Source: Edaphochlamys debaryana (taxonomy: Eukaryota > Chlorophyta > Chlorophyceae > Chlamydomonadales). Taken from it: DNA of 64,000 nucleotides. Where the stretch lies: NCBI GenBank assembly GCA_016858145.1, contig JAEHOE010000026.1, positions 310,001-374,000 of the forward strand, written 5' to 3'. The position numbers and the translations under genes were made by a program. Positions within the stretch are counted from its first letter, which is position 1, and every line of letters begins with the position of its first letter. Below are positions 1 to 12,197 of the stretch, in pieces. The notes beneath the pieces were generated by a model. The model ran no database searches and had not been told where the DNA came from. It was given only the letters and a program-made list of their open reading frames with translations.

Positions 1-1578
1 TGTTGCTGCTGGGGCGGTGGCGGCGGTCCAGGCGCCATGATGCTCGAGCAGCCGACAAAGGCTGGCGCGGGCCCCGGAGCGAGGTTCAACGGCGCGGCTT
101 GCTGCCGGACCTGCTGGCCCCAGCTGGCGTTTGGGGTTACTGCATGCAGCAGCGCAGTGCCGCCAGCGCCGCCGATGTTGAAGCCCGGGCTGCTCCAGCG
201 CCCTCCAGCGCCGATGCCGTCGCCGCCCTCCGTCGCAACAGTCCACGTGCGCTTCCGCGCCGGTGCCTCCGGCCCCATGCGGGCGCTGTCTACCTGGCGA
301 AAGCTGTCGGGGTTTGGTGCGGCGGCGAGGCCCGTGCCGGAGCCCCTCGGCTGCCACTGTGCCCGACTGGCAGCCGCGGCCATGCTGGCCCCATTGCTCC
401 CGAACCTCTCAAGCGGCGCCATGTTGGCCCCATTGCTCCCGAACCTCTCGAGCGGCGCCATGTTGCCGAGGCGTGCTGCTGGTGCCGCCCAGTCGCCTCC
501 GTTCGTAGCTGCCTGCGGCTGGCCGAAGGGGCTGCCACCCCAAGCCCACTTGCCCCCGCCGTCTGCCGCCGCTAGCATGCCGTCGCCGCCGCCGGTTGCG
601 TGCGCGAAGCCGCACCCGTCGCCTGTGCCCGGGGCGGGCACTTGCTGCTGCCAGGGAGGCTGCATGCCGAAACCCGCCTCCGAAACAGGCGTATCCGCGG
701 CGGTGCTGTCATCGTAGTCTCCGCCGTACATGGAGTCCCCGTCACCCTCTGATAGAGCATCCAGATCTTGCAGGGCCAAGGCCTCGGCGTAGGCTTTGTC
801 GCAAGCACACGCGTGGTTCTTTGACGATGTGTTCTTGCCGTTGTTGTTCAGGGCCGCGTAGCTGCGGGCAAAGTTGCCGAGGAGGCTCGCGCAGCGGCTG
901 GTCTTATGCTTGAGCTTGCTGCGCACAGGCAAGGCGGGAGGCGGGGAGGCAAGGGAGTAAGGGGGAAGTGGGCGGAGGGAAGCAAGGGAAGGCCAGGGGC
1001 TTGAGGGGCGGCATCCATGGCAAGCACCTCCCGTCTAGGCGATCAGCAAGCTGAAGTACATGCATGGTCAATGCCAAAAATGCTGATACCAACATGACGC
1101 AAGGAGGTGAAACCCAAGCCATGCCGCGCTCCCTGGGCGCAACAACCAGGCCCGCGCCAGGCGCTGCCCCGCCCTGCCCCGCCCTGCCCCACCCTGCCCC
1201 GCCCTGCCTCACCAGTACCACAAGCTCTTGACTTGGACTCCTGCAGAAGTCAAGGCATGCCGAGCAGTGGGGGGGAGCATGCGTCAGAGGGCTGTGGGGC
1301 TCGTGCGCGCCGTAACGCTCGTTCGGCTGCCCGTGCGCATGCTCGGCTGGCAGACCGAAACGGCCCATCCTCACCTGTCCTGCCAGGCACCCGACGCGCT
1401 ATCTCCGTCCACCTATTCGGGAGGAGAGGCAGGCGCGTTCGGGGAATGTTCGTCCAGGTTTGCATAAGCGCGTTCCCGTGCAAATTTGCGCGAACTCGAG
1501 TTCTCACTTGGGACCATTGTCTATGAAGGCGTGCAGCACCGCTTCTTCCTCCTCTGGACTCCACGCTTTTGTTGCCAT
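1..1578 (-). CDS. Myb/SANT-like DNA-binding protein, 3' end outside window
   Basis: Probable nuclear transcription factor with one N-terminal Myb repeat. Exons on the minus strand are 1578-1508, 1412-1375, 1240-1213 and 918 to beyond position 1. The ATG at 1578 gives MATKAWSPEEEEAVL directly at the first Myb helix. Exon 2 supplies WTEIARRVPGRT and exon 3 VQVKSLWY, the recognition-helix region. Exon 4 opens with KLKHKTSRCASLLGNFARSY, a helical extension of the kind seen after algal Myb repeats. The rest of exon 4 is open to the edge, Gly/Ala/Pro-rich and presumably disordered. Three tryptophans at Myb spacing and the PGRT turn support the family; the target is unknown. A paralog with the same exon phases lies at 40176-43557. 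The protein is incomplete here. Confidence is high for the Myb repeat and moderate for the start. Confidence 0.75.
381..458. repeat. two-copy 39 bp tandem repeat inside the Myb-like gene
   Basis: Units 381-419 and 420-458 are nearly identical. On the minus strand each encodes the 13-residue block MAPLERFGSNGA plus N or S, so the repeat is an in-frame duplication within the low-complexity tail of the Myb-like protein. Confidence 0.85.
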
Positions 1579-2480
1579 CGGCGGCTGACGCAGGCCCCGG
1601 AAACACGGAGACGAACGATCCCTGAGATGCCTATATGATAGCCCTGCTAGTTGGGGGTCCGCCGGTAGGAGACGTCTGCGGGGACGAGCGTGCGACGAAA
1701 AGCAGTTGTCAAACTCGCGGGCGGAGCATCAGGCGACAATGCAACACAATGCCCCCATATACTGAGAACTTATGTCTTGGAGCAGCACAGGCTACAGACT
1801 AGGAGCTGTTGAGTTTGGCCGGGCCGAATTGGTAGGTCGCGCGGCCGCGACGGGCGACGGCCCCCGCGAGAAAGCAGCAAGGGCCAGCGTTTAACAGCAG
1901 CTGCATCTCACCAGGAAGGCTCGGTCCACGGAGGCCGTCGCACCTCAGCCGGTCACGAGAGGTAGGAAATTTGCTGCTCGCCAACGTTGTGGCCTGGGAC
2001 ACACTGCCAGCGAGACTGTACATGTGTGGGCGCGTGTATATGTGTATGTGCACGTTGCTTATGACCGATACTGGTTACAGTCGGCCCGAATTGCTCGGCA
2101 TTGCGCCCTCCGCTCCCCACACTTTCACCCGCACGGGTTTTAGCCCGCCACCACGCACCTCCGCGCGGCCCTTCCCACCTCCGCTCCGCCCTCGCCGTAC
2201 CGCCGTACAGGTCCGGTTCGCGCCTTAGCAAGAGACAAGCACGCCCCGCGGTCCAGTATGGACGTAGGGGGCCCAGAGCAAGAAGTCATTGTCGCTGTTT
2301 ACGCCAGCATGCTCCCCTGCCCCACACGACGGCTGCCCTCAACATTCCGCTCACGGACAGAACATCTCACGTCTCCGGAGCCCCGTGAAAGGCCCTCATG
2401 CCTAATATCTACATAGTACCGCAAAGCGGTCCCCGCCCGAAGCCTCAACAGCGCGCCGTCTTTACACTTGGCACACACTC
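1579..2480. other. intergenic: upstream region of the left Myb-like gene
   Basis: No convincing coding exon is seen here; open frames lack the C/G third-position bias of neighbouring genes. The stretch should hold the promoter and 5' UTR of the minus-strand Myb-like gene, and its right end meets the 3' end of the kinase transcript. A short TG-rich run lies near 2022-2052. Confidence 0.5.
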
Positions 2481-2493
2481 ACAATCTACCATC

Positions 2494-2498
2494 TTACA
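2494..2498 (-). terminator. candidate poly(A) signal TGTAA of the kinase gene
   Basis: TTACA on the plus strand reads TGTAA on the minus strand, the usual poly(A) signal of volvocine algae. It lies about 745 nt past the kinase stop codon; a second copy is at 2462-2466. The assignment is inferred from position only. Confidence 0.4.
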
Positions 2499-3241
2499 AC
2501 GTAAACCCCTGTGACAACAGGTTCCCGTCTACGTGGAGCTTCATATGAACGGCACAGGTAAGACACAAGTCGCACAACCGAGCGCCTAGGCCCCAAGCGA
2601 GGCAACGAACGCGGCGCACACGCGTCCCCCGCACCCTGCCCTTGTCCCCCTCCCACAAACTGCGCGCGCACGAGACAGTGTCCCGTCATGAAAGTATGAA
2701 TGCAGAAGACCACCACAACAGCACATGGATGGGCCACCCGAGGCATGCCTGTCCCCAGCCGCAGCAAGGACGTCAGCTCCCGAGGCCCCGCGGGCGGATG
2801 CCAAATACCGCGCAGGCCGGCCGGGTGCCGCGTCGGCCCGCGCGCCCCCCCATATACCGCTGCGCCTGAGTGGCACGAGCCCTTACCCAGCGGCACAGGG
2901 ACTGCACGGCCCGCGCTTGTCCGCTAATGCATCCGCCGCGCTGATGGCCCTGTTCGGGACCGGGACCGGCCTTCCGGTCCAAGGAGCGCCGCAGAAGCGA
3001 GGTTCCCGGCAGCCTCCCGGCGCGCCCCGCACCGGTAGCTGCTGCGCCTTCCTGCGCCTGAGCCACCCGGCTTGGTGCCCGGCACGGGATCGGACCCTCC
3101 GGGAACGCAGCCCTTCTGGCCCCCCAGGTCCCCCAGAAGCCGTCCTCCTCTCGCCGTCCTGCCGCTCCGCACGCTCCCCGTCTCCGCGTAGCCGCCTCTC
3201 GCCGCCCCGCCGCTCCCAATGCTCCCTGAGCGCGGGCACCC

Positions 3242-6200
3242 CTAGAACTCCTTCAGCAGCGCCGCCGCCTCGTGCTGGGCCCTCAGTCGCGCCGCCGCCT
3301 CGCGCCGCAGGTCGGTAGCACCGTGGTGCTCCTGCCCGCCCGCGGCTGCGGCCTCGGCGGCCGCCGCCACGCCGCCGTCCGCGGGCCCGTGGCGCGAGGC
3401 GAGGGAGGTGGGGAAGAAGAAGTTGGCCACCGAGGCCACCTCCATGTCCTGGGGCAGAGCCTCCTCCTGCGCGAGCGACAAAAGGAGGGAGCAGATGGTT
3501 CTTGTGTTGGTTACACAACTGGGGCAGGGACTGAGCGGGCGAGGGAAGGCGGACAAAGAAGGCAGGCAAGCGGTGCGGGAAGCGCACGCATGGAAGGCCG
3601 AGGCGGGGCAGCAATCGAGAGCTCCGTGTTCCTGCAAGCCGGCCGCCCAACCCAGCGGCTCGCCTGCATGGGGTAGGGCGGACGCATCTCCCGCCGCTGG
3701 TAGGCGTCCCAGTCAAAGCCCTGTGGCCGCAGGGGAGGGACACCGGGGGGCGGACAAGTTCAGCTCCTTGCCTGACAAGTTCAGGGCGCCGCCCACTTCC
3801 CCAACAAGTGCAACCATCATGTACTAGTTAATTACTGCAAGCGCTGCGCCCGTCCCACCGCCCGTCGGCTCCCACGGCCTCCTCTACTCCCCCCTGTGCC
3901 CCGCCGCTCCTCCGCTCACCCTGAAGAAGGGGTGTGCCCGCACGTCCTCGGCGTCCCCTGGCGCACCGCCCAGGCGCCAGCGCGGCTGCCGCACCAGCAG
4001 CCGCCGCACCAAGTCCTGGGCCATGGGGCTGAGGTAGAGCGGCATGGGCACCTCGTACCTGCGCGGGGGGAGGCACACGGGGCAGGGCGGCGGGGTTACC
4101 GGCGGAAGGGTCGGAGGGGAGTGAACCGGCACCGTGGAAACGACCCGTGAGAAGCGGAGGAGTACGGCTCTGGGCAATGGGCAATGGCCTCTGCAAACAC
4201 CGCGCCACCACCCTCTTCGCCGCTGACGCCGTCGCGCAGACCCCCAGCACCCAAACCAACATCTCCACAAGGTGTCGCGCCACCACAACGCTCCGGCCCG
4301 ACCCGGTCCCCACCTGGGGTTGATGATGCGGACCAGCATGCGCGCCGCGTCCTCGCCCGCCGCCTCCGCCTCGGGCGGCAGGAAGGGCTTGCAGCCGGTC
4401 AGCAGCACGTACAACACGCAGCCGAACGACCACCTGCGGCGGATCAGCAGAGGTTATGGAGAACGGCCTTTGGTCGAGTCCTAGAGACTCGGGAGGTTGG
4501 GCGCGCGTCTCGCGTCTGCTATGGTAAGGACAACGCCGGCAGCCCCGTCTCCTCCCGTTCGGATGGGGAGGAGCGCTCGTCCCGAGTCTGCCGCCTCGCG
4601 CAGGTGCCCCCGCCTGCTCTCCGCCAAGCACGCGCTCACCAGTCCACCTCCATGCCGTACGAGCCCGTGGGGAACCGCCCGCCTCCGCCTCCGCCCGCCG
4701 CTGCGCCCGGCGCCGCGCCGCCAGCCCGCCGTTTGCGCTCCGCCGCCGCGGCTGCCGCCGGGTGCGACTCCGCCCAGTTCTCCAGGCCCTGCGCGCGCCC
4801 CTCCCGGGCCAGCGCCTCGCACTCGATCTTGACCACCTCTGGCGCCTGCGGCGAACAATAGGGGCTCAGTGTGCGGCTGTGTGCCCCACGCGATCCGCCG
4901 CCCTTGGCCCTGCTCTTGATCGCAATCACGCCCTCACGCTTCCCATCCCTCACGACCCCGCCCCGGGCCTTCCTCTGACCTTACACGCCGTCTACATGGT
5001 ATGAACTTCTAGAAAACTCCCAACACCCGTCGTGCACCCACCATGTAGTCCAGTGTGCCACAGGGGGAGGTGGAGCGGCCGCGGGGGCCGTCGAGCACCT
5101 TGGCCTGAGGGGCGGACGGAGCAGGCGGCGGGGCGTGAGGGGTCGGCCACCGTGTGCACAGCAGAGGGACCCCCTTCGGGAAAGTGAGCGGCGGGCCGCA
5201 CGAGCAGCCCACATACCCCCGCTAATGCTTTCTGCTTGGGAGGAGGATGCCGACCTGACCCTCACAACGAACTGCGCCTCCGGAAAGTGGAAAGCGGGTC
5301 CAAGAAGCACCCCACATGCCACTCTGGCAAAAGCAATAAAGGCGGCGCTCTGTGAAGGACATGCCGCCCTGGTCCTCACTACCCCCTCCTCAAAGCCCTG
5401 CGCCTCCATGCCTCAACACCTCCGCGGACGCACCATGCCAAAGTCCGCCAGGCACGGGTAGCCGTGTTCGTCGATGAGCACGTTCCCCGGCTTGAGGTCC
5501 CGGTAGATGATGCAGCGCGCGTGCAGTTCCTACAAGGGCCGAGGGGGAGGGGGCACCTTGTTGCCGCTGGGCGGTGTGGCCCGGGCAAGGAGCGCAGGAC
5601 CCGGGACTGTACCAACGCGCCTGTAACAACGCGTCCCTTACGGGCCCAAGCAAGCCCCGCCCGGGCCCGCACCTGTATCGCCAGCACGATGCCGGCAGCG
5701 TAGAAGCGCGCCGCCGCCTCGGGCAGGCCCCGCCACACCACTTGCGGCCCCAGCACAACCTGGCAGGAGGGGACGTGGCCAAGGAGCGGACGGATCAGCA
5801 ACAAGGGGGCGGTCTGTGAGGACCTGGGGCAGCCCACGCGGGCCGGGCCAGGGCACGGCCGCCTGCAATCGGCGAACAAGACGGACCCCTGCTGAGCTCA
5901 TTCTCGTACACTCGCTGCTTCGGCCGCTGCGCCTGGCCTCCCAGGCCCCACCTGCGCGATCCATGCCCGCCGCGGCACCAGCGTCTTGCGGGCCATGCGC
6001 CGCACGAGCCGGTCCAGATCCCCCCCCGGGCAGTATTCCTGAAGCAGGTACAGGTAGTTGTCGTCCTGCACGGAGGGGGGCCCACGCGCAGGGGTTAATT
6101 CTGCAGCTGTACGGGGTCGACAGCATTGCTTCCCCCCGGCCGCGTGCCCTTCGCCCGACCCGCCCTTCCTCGCGCTGCTCGAGCCCTCCTGACTGCCCCC

Positions 6201-8789
6201 ACCCCGCCCGGACCGCCCCACCTGGAACGTGCCCAGCTGCCTCACGCAGAAGGACGCGTGCCCTCTCCGGCTGCACCGCACCGGCTTGGGCTCCGACGGC
6301 GCAATGGACAGCGAGCGCCGCGAGGGCCCCGCCTGCAACCCCTGCCCCTGCCCCTGCCCCTGCCCCGGGCCGAGGCCGGGGCCCCTCTGGGCTTCGCCGG
6401 CGTGCGATGGCAACCGGGGCAACGGCGGGGGCAGCCAGCCCCTGGCCTGTTGCTTGGCCAGCCAGGCCGCCCGCGCGGGGCCCATCGTGGCACCGCCACC
6501 AGGCCCCCCGCCGCCGCCGCCGCCGGCCGCGCCGGCGGCCCCTTTGCGCACGCCCGCCGCAGCCGCGGTGCAGAAGCGGCACGCGCAGGGGCGCAGCAGC
6601 GGCCGCCCGCTGGCTGCCGCCGCCGCGGCAGCGGCGCACCTGCCCCCGCCGGCCGCCGAGCTGCTATACCCCGACGCCACGTTCGGTTGCGCTGGCGCTG
6701 GCATTCCGGTCACGGAGGACGACCGCGAAGTCCCCGTGGAGCCGCCGGGTGCACTGCTGCGGGCCTCGGAGGCCGCATCGGCGTTGGACGCAGCGTCACG
6801 GCCGCAGCTGCGACACCGCGAGGCCGGGCTGGCCGCACCGTAGGCCCCGTCCTCCCCATGAGCTGAGGGCTCCGGCTCGTCCTCCTCCTCCGGCTCCGGC
6901 ACGTCCTGTGCCAGTAGCCGCAGCGCCGCTTGCTCCTGCGAGGCCATACAGGGGCGGGCACATGAGCGCTACTGTCCCATTCCGGCCCTTGTCCATGGCC
7001 GGCCGTATCTCCCTGCCACAGCCGCCAAGATGCCTTCCACGCTGGGCGTGCGGGGACGACTATCGCCGTCCCCAGGTTCCCTGCTGTGCATGGCATGCCA
7101 TCGCCATCGCGACACTCCTCCCGAGCCCTCTGCTGGAGCGGGACCAGGCCAGCGCGATCGCCGCGCCCAAGCTGACGTACGGCATCCCTTCCAAGCCGTG
7201 CCGTACCGCACCTGCATCACGTGCCGCAGGCTCACGGCCGCTTTGCGCATGCGCTTGAGCGCGTACAGGTTCTTTTGCGTCACCGCGTCAACGCACAGCG
7301 TCACGAACCCAAACGCGCCGCGGCCCAGGACCTGCACCGCACGAGGGATGAGGCGAAGCGTCACGCGAGCAGCTACACGGCTCGTCTGGAGCCCGACATC
7401 AATAGTGGTGCAGCCAGGGGGCCGCCTCGGCTCCACTCAGCCCGGCCCAGCGCAACGCAGATGTTCCCCCTCGCATATGCACAAAAGCCATCCCCAGTAT
7501 GCAGCCAAGAATGCAGCAGAGCAGGCGGCGCGGCCCAACCGCTCTGCCCCTGCCAGGCCCACGCCAGCGCTAGGACCGCACCTGCTCCTCAATCAGCAAG
7601 AGGCTGCCCGGCATCGCCGCAGGCCCAGAGCCGAGGCCGTCACCCCTGGGCGACGTCGCTGGGTCCGAGCCGCCGGCCCCCGCTGCCGGCGGCGGTTGAG
7701 GTGGCGGCGCCACCAGCGGCCCGCCACGTGTCCGGCGGAGGGGCAGGCTGGGGTCGTCCACGTGGCCTGTCGCCGTCGCTAGCATGGAGGACGTACACGG
7801 GTCGCGAACGATGCACCGCAGGCGCAGCACGGCCGGCCGCCGGGCGAGCGACCAGCCTGAGGGCGGCGGCGGGGGCATGCGTGCCAGCGAGGGCGTGGGC
7901 GCGAGGCAGGCGTCGTCGGGGCCAGCGAGGGCCAGGGCGGCACGCGCCTGCCGCTCGTGGTTGTGCGGCTGGTGGTGGTGGGGCTGGGACGAGGGCGCCG
8001 CGGGGTCATGTGGGTCGGGTGCAGGGGCTGTGCTGGTGGGTGGACCGGGGGATGCAGCGGAAGGGGCTGCCTCCGCGCCGGCAGCTGCGGGCGCTGTGGA
8101 TGTGCGGGGCAGGGCCTGGGGCCCGGCGGTGGGGCCTGTTGTACCGCTCATGCAAGACGGCGCTGAGCACGTTTGAGAGGCATCACCGTCGGCGCGGGAA
8201 TGCATCCCGCCTCTCCCAGTCGCTAAAGAGGAGCAGGACGGCAGAGAGCCAGGCTCGCCCCTGCCGCTGCCGCCGGCGTCGCTGCTGCCGCTGCCGCCGG
8301 CGTCACTGCTGGCGCTATTTCCACTGGCACCGCTGTCGCTGGCGGCATCACTAGCTATGTCGATCTGCGGCGTCCGGGCTGCATCGCTGGCCGCCGTCGC
8401 CGACGCTTCGGCGGTGCGACAGGTGCCGCACAGGGGCCCTGCCGACACGCCGCAAGACTTGCGCTCCAGTGCGGGTCCACACATATCCGGCGTCCTCAAG
8501 TCCAGAGCGTCTAAGTTGGTCATGGAAGTGATGTTCTCCTCCACTCGCCGCGCGAGGTCACCCTGACGGTGACGGCGGGGCGGGGGCCATGGCGTGGCAC
8601 AAGGAAATGTTACGTGTGTCTCGCGACGCCCTCCAAGTGCAGCGTCAGCCGAACAGCAGCATGCATAGGGAGCCCTCCGTGGCTCGTCTGCCGCGGTGAG
8701 CCGAGCCGGATGCGGCGTAATGCCGTCGACGCGTAGGCTGTTTACTCCCCGCGCAACCCACCTGAAATGCCGTTGTCGTTGCCGTCCAT
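3242..8789 (-). CDS. AGC-type Ser/Thr protein kinase (PKA/PKG-like) with catalytic-domain insertions
   Basis: Phosphorylates Ser/Thr; substrate unknown. Minus-strand exons: 8789-8762 (tentative), 8687-7582 (start tentative), 7331-7212, 6935-6222, 6065-5952, 5759-5673, 5529-5434, 5104-5042, 4845-4640, 4433-4314, 4058-3920, 3466-3242. They splice in frame to about 1005 residues. A Ser/Ala/Pro-rich N-terminus of about 378 residues precedes the Gly loop LGRGAFGFV (~380), the ATP Lys in YALKRM (~404) and the helix-C Glu. Then come the catalytic loop [12 protein letters not shown] (Asp ~734; Gly replaces the usual Glu), DFGMAK (~752), GTLDYMAPEV and VDWWSFGC. About 220 residues are inserted between helix C and the hinge strand, and about 50 Ala/Gly-rich residues after APE. 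The YRDLKP and DWWSFG pattern places it in the AGC group. No cyclic-nucleotide domain is seen. The first two exons are the weakest part. Confidence 0.8.
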
Positions 8790-11027
8790 CGTTGTGCTAT
8801 GGTGCCGATAACGGCCATGCAACGCGACGCGGCACCGCTGGCTCAGGTGAAGAAGCACCGACCGCTGGTCCACTCGACCCAGCGCTTGCTGTTGAAAGCC
8901 CCTAACGAAAGGGAACGGTGCTAGAAACACAGACGCCTAGCGGCGAGTCCCCTGTAGGCTGTGGCGCTTGACCATCTCTCGCCACCGTCCTGGCCTGGTC
9001 GACACAGCGTCAGATGGGAGCCTTTAGCGCGCCGTGAGAAGAAGAGTGTTTGATCTACTGTAGCCGGCCCTAGCGCCTGACGGAGGAGCGGTGAGCAGCT
9101 GGGTCGCTTTGCTTTGCAAACCACGCGCGTACTCTACATGCGCTGCCGTTCAAGCGCGGTTCGACTACATCTTCGTGTGGCGCTTCTGAAGCTCTGGTGC
9201 GGCCTCCGGCCCGCCTAACACGCACGGGGCCTGTAGATGCCCGGCCCGTGGCACATGTGGCAATGGGGACGAAGTTGGGCGGTCGGGCAGTGCCAAGGCG
9301 GTGCTGCCGGAGGTCAAGACCTCTCAAGGCCGCCACAAGTTACCTCACCGCTTTGAGACTCCTCTCCCATGGTGACTTGACCTTACCGCTGTGGCTCTCC
9401 TCTGCCGGCACGGCGGCACGAACACAGCGACACAGCGTCGACCAGGAGAGATCCCCACCTGTCCCCTATCCCCATGCATCCGTGGGGTGCCTTGCCCCCA
9501 GAGCTGCGCGCCCGGCCGAGGTGCAGATGTTCCGTTGTCCCCGAGCACTGTCATGGGACTTTGATTGCACACGCGCAAGTTCTGGCGCACGGGCTCTATT
9601 TCCTTGTCCGAACCCCCCCTTGCTTTGCCGCTCCTCATCGGCCATGTCCGGTGCCCCGGTGCTAAAGTTTGCGTGGCATGAGGGCATGGGCTGTCTTTGG
9701 TAAGCGGCGGCTTCCCTAAGACTGTTCTCAGACCCACACCCGCTGCAGGTCTTGTCCTCCGAGCCGTGAACTCTGCGCTCGCAGCTTGCTGAGCAAGTGA
9801 GAAGTGACAAGCAGGCGCGGCCACGCAAGAGCGGGGTGCTCTACACGGGTCACGACCCGGGGGGTGGGCACATCAGCGGCTTTGAGCCAAGGGGAGAGCT
9901 GTGAGCGACTGATGGGCAAGCGTGCCAGGATGCCGCGCAACGCCCCGCAGGGTAGCTGAAGCCTGAAGGTGGAGCGTTTGGTCTGGGGGCAGATTGTGGG
10001 GTTAGAAGACATCAACGAAGCGAAGCGCTTGGTTGTGGCGTAGGGCGTGTTCCGCAGATTGTGGGGGCCTGCTACAAGGATGGTTCAGCGCGTGGGGCGC
10101 CTCTGAGGACATCAGGCGGGGCAGTGGGTGGCGAGAGGTGTAAGCGCGCACTACAGGACTGAGAGTGTTGCCCGTGACAGTGGCAGTGGAGGCGACCCCA
10201 TAGGCGGCGAAGGCGTGCAGACACGGGTGGGCAACCTGGTGTTTGTGTACGGTATCTGCAAAACGGCCGTTGGTGGTGGTCGACGGCGGGACCATGGCCG
10301 CAGGCCGATGTATCCGACTTCACCAGATCACTACTCTCCAGGCTCGCTCAGAGACTGGCATGCAGCGGCGGTGGAGGCACGTCAGACCGCCTCGCTGGTG
10401 GTGCAGGGGGAGCACCTTGGAGTGTGGCCCGAGCACATGTGGCACCAGGCGGCAGCGGCAGCGAAGGCACGTCAGCAGGGGCCCTGGTCCCGAGCGGTGG
10501 CAGGTATGCGGTGCTGTCACTGGTGCGCTGTCAACCACCTGTCGCCCTATGGACCTGCCAGCCCTGACCACACGCCAACACAAGTACACAACGCTTCACC
10601 AGGACAGCAGGCAATGCAGATACTCTACGCCAAAGCCTGGGGTCAAGAGGTCAAGGCTTGGGCCCCGCCTCATCCTTGGGCATTGGCGGCTGGTGCGTGT
10701 CCGTTGGTTTCTCCTGCGTCACACAACCGACACAAGCGCACGCTGCGCTGGACCCTGGGGTATGGCGCAAGTGCCACCAGACTTGCAGGGACCGTTCCCG
10801 GTGCCCCCCAGCTCCAGCCTGCAGTCCTCAATCCCCGGCCGCCTCGTCCGCGCCGGGGCAACGCAACGCAGAAGCAGCGACTGGGCGATCGCGCGAGCCT
10901 GTGGAGCGACGGAGCGCCCCGGGCCAGAGTGAGCAGGGTGGAGGTCTGGAGGACTGCCAGGGTGCAGGGGTCTGCGCCAAGGACGTGTCGGGTGAGGGCC
11001 TCGTGTCAGGACTGAGGGGCCCCTGTG

Positions 11028-11138
11028 CAGCATCGCAGGCCCCTCAGCATCGCAGGCACCTCAGCATCGCAGGCACCTCAGCATCGCAGGCACCTCAGCA
11101 TCGCAGGCACCTCAGCATCGCAGGCACCTCAGCATCGC
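11028..11138. repeat. 17 bp minisatellite, about 6.5 copies
   Basis: The unit CAGCATCGCAGGCACCT is repeated head to tail without spacers. The first copy has CCCCT in place of CACCT, and the last copy is partial. Confidence 0.95.
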
Positions 11139-11402
11139 TCCGCACCCTGTTGGCCCTGTTCGCACTTGACGCCATGTGCTCGGAGTTATAAAGGACAACG
11201 TGGCGAAGTGCCGCGGAGTCGTGGCGGGCCGGGGCCTGGGGCTGTGGGATGGCCTCTGGCCCCAGGTTGGCAACTTGGCAGGCGCTGAAGCACCGCCTGT
11301 GTCAATCGGGAGTTCGGGACCTCGTCCACCCCTCCCCTGAGAAGTGACAGGACTCACAGGAGCGGTTCAGATCGAACAGCACCGAGGCCATCCAGCCTCC
11401 GG

Positions 11403-11465
11403 CCCCGTGCCATCCCACCTTGCCCCCGAGCCATCCCACCTTGCCCCCGTGCCATCCAAACTTCG
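11403..11465. repeat. 21 bp tandem repeat, three copies
   Basis: The unit is close to CCCCGTGCCATCCCACCTTGC. Copies two and three carry substitutions (CGAG for CGTG, and AAACTTCG at the end). Confidence 0.85.
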
Positions 11466-12187
11466 CGTACAACAGTCGGGATACCATTTTACCCAAATAA
11501 GCTCCCATCGCATCCGGCTCAGCCCGAAGCGGGGTGACATCCCTCCGGCCAGCATGTGGGGGCATGTGCCAGATGTTCCCTGTTGTTGGCCCCTTAATCC
11601 CCTATCAGCCCTGCTCAGTTGCCCAGTGGCCCAGTGAAGCGTATCAGCTGCAAGCGGGCCCAGTGGCCCGCGCTATCAAGACATGCCCGGCACATTGCCA
11701 AGTTCCGCGAGTCGCACGCGTAGGGGCGGCACTAGGCGCGACAGGTAACCAAGCGTATGGCAAGGAAGCTGGGGAGGGAATGGCGACAGGAGGCCTCGTT
11801 TTTGTGTGCACGCAAAATCTGTACAGCAAATCGCGCACTCAAGTCGCGCGATGCGCACCGCTGCATGCGTTGTTTCGGCTGCTTCTGCACACTCGCCACA
11901 CCTTCACCTTATCTCCTAGGGGGTCAAGGCGCCGCACACCACAAGGTGGGTGTCGCACGCGTGCAGTCGCGAAGCCTCGAGTAGGGCGGAGTGGGCGCCA
12001 ATTGGTCACCAGGCTCGTGTCCTGGTGGAGCTGCTTCGCTTGGCGGGATGCTGGAAGCGGTGCCGGCGCAAGCGTGCGCTGCGGCCGCGTTGCATGCCGG
12101 TGCCGCTGTTCTAGCGTCTTCCGCTCACCCACGTGCCCGAACCGGCCTGTTTATGGTGTATGTTGCGCCTGGGCAAAATAGATCTAG

Positions 12188-12197
12188 TTAGATCTAG
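12188..12197 (+). promoter_or_regulatory. TTAGATCTAG motif upstream of POR, shared with CHLG
   Basis: TTAGATCTAG lies 164 nt before the POR start codon. The half motif TAGATCTAG overlaps just upstream at about 12179-12187. The same ten bases precede the CHLG start codon in the same orientation relative to the gene (60199-60208). A regulatory role is only an inference from the two genes being in one pathway. Confidence 0.25.

Noticed and set aside
5816..7258. 480-codon plus-strand open frame over the kinase gene
   Set aside because: It lies antisense to the kinase exons, which carry clear catalytic motifs; the frame is a by-product of GC-rich codons.
10128..11015. Long plus-strand open frame (295 codons) between the kinase and POR
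   Set aside because: Third positions show no C/G preference, it crosses into a minisatellite, and it matches no known family.
11028..11138. Possible CRISPR-like array
   Set aside because: The 17 bp units are directly adjacent with no spacers, in a eukaryotic nuclear context; it is a minisatellite.
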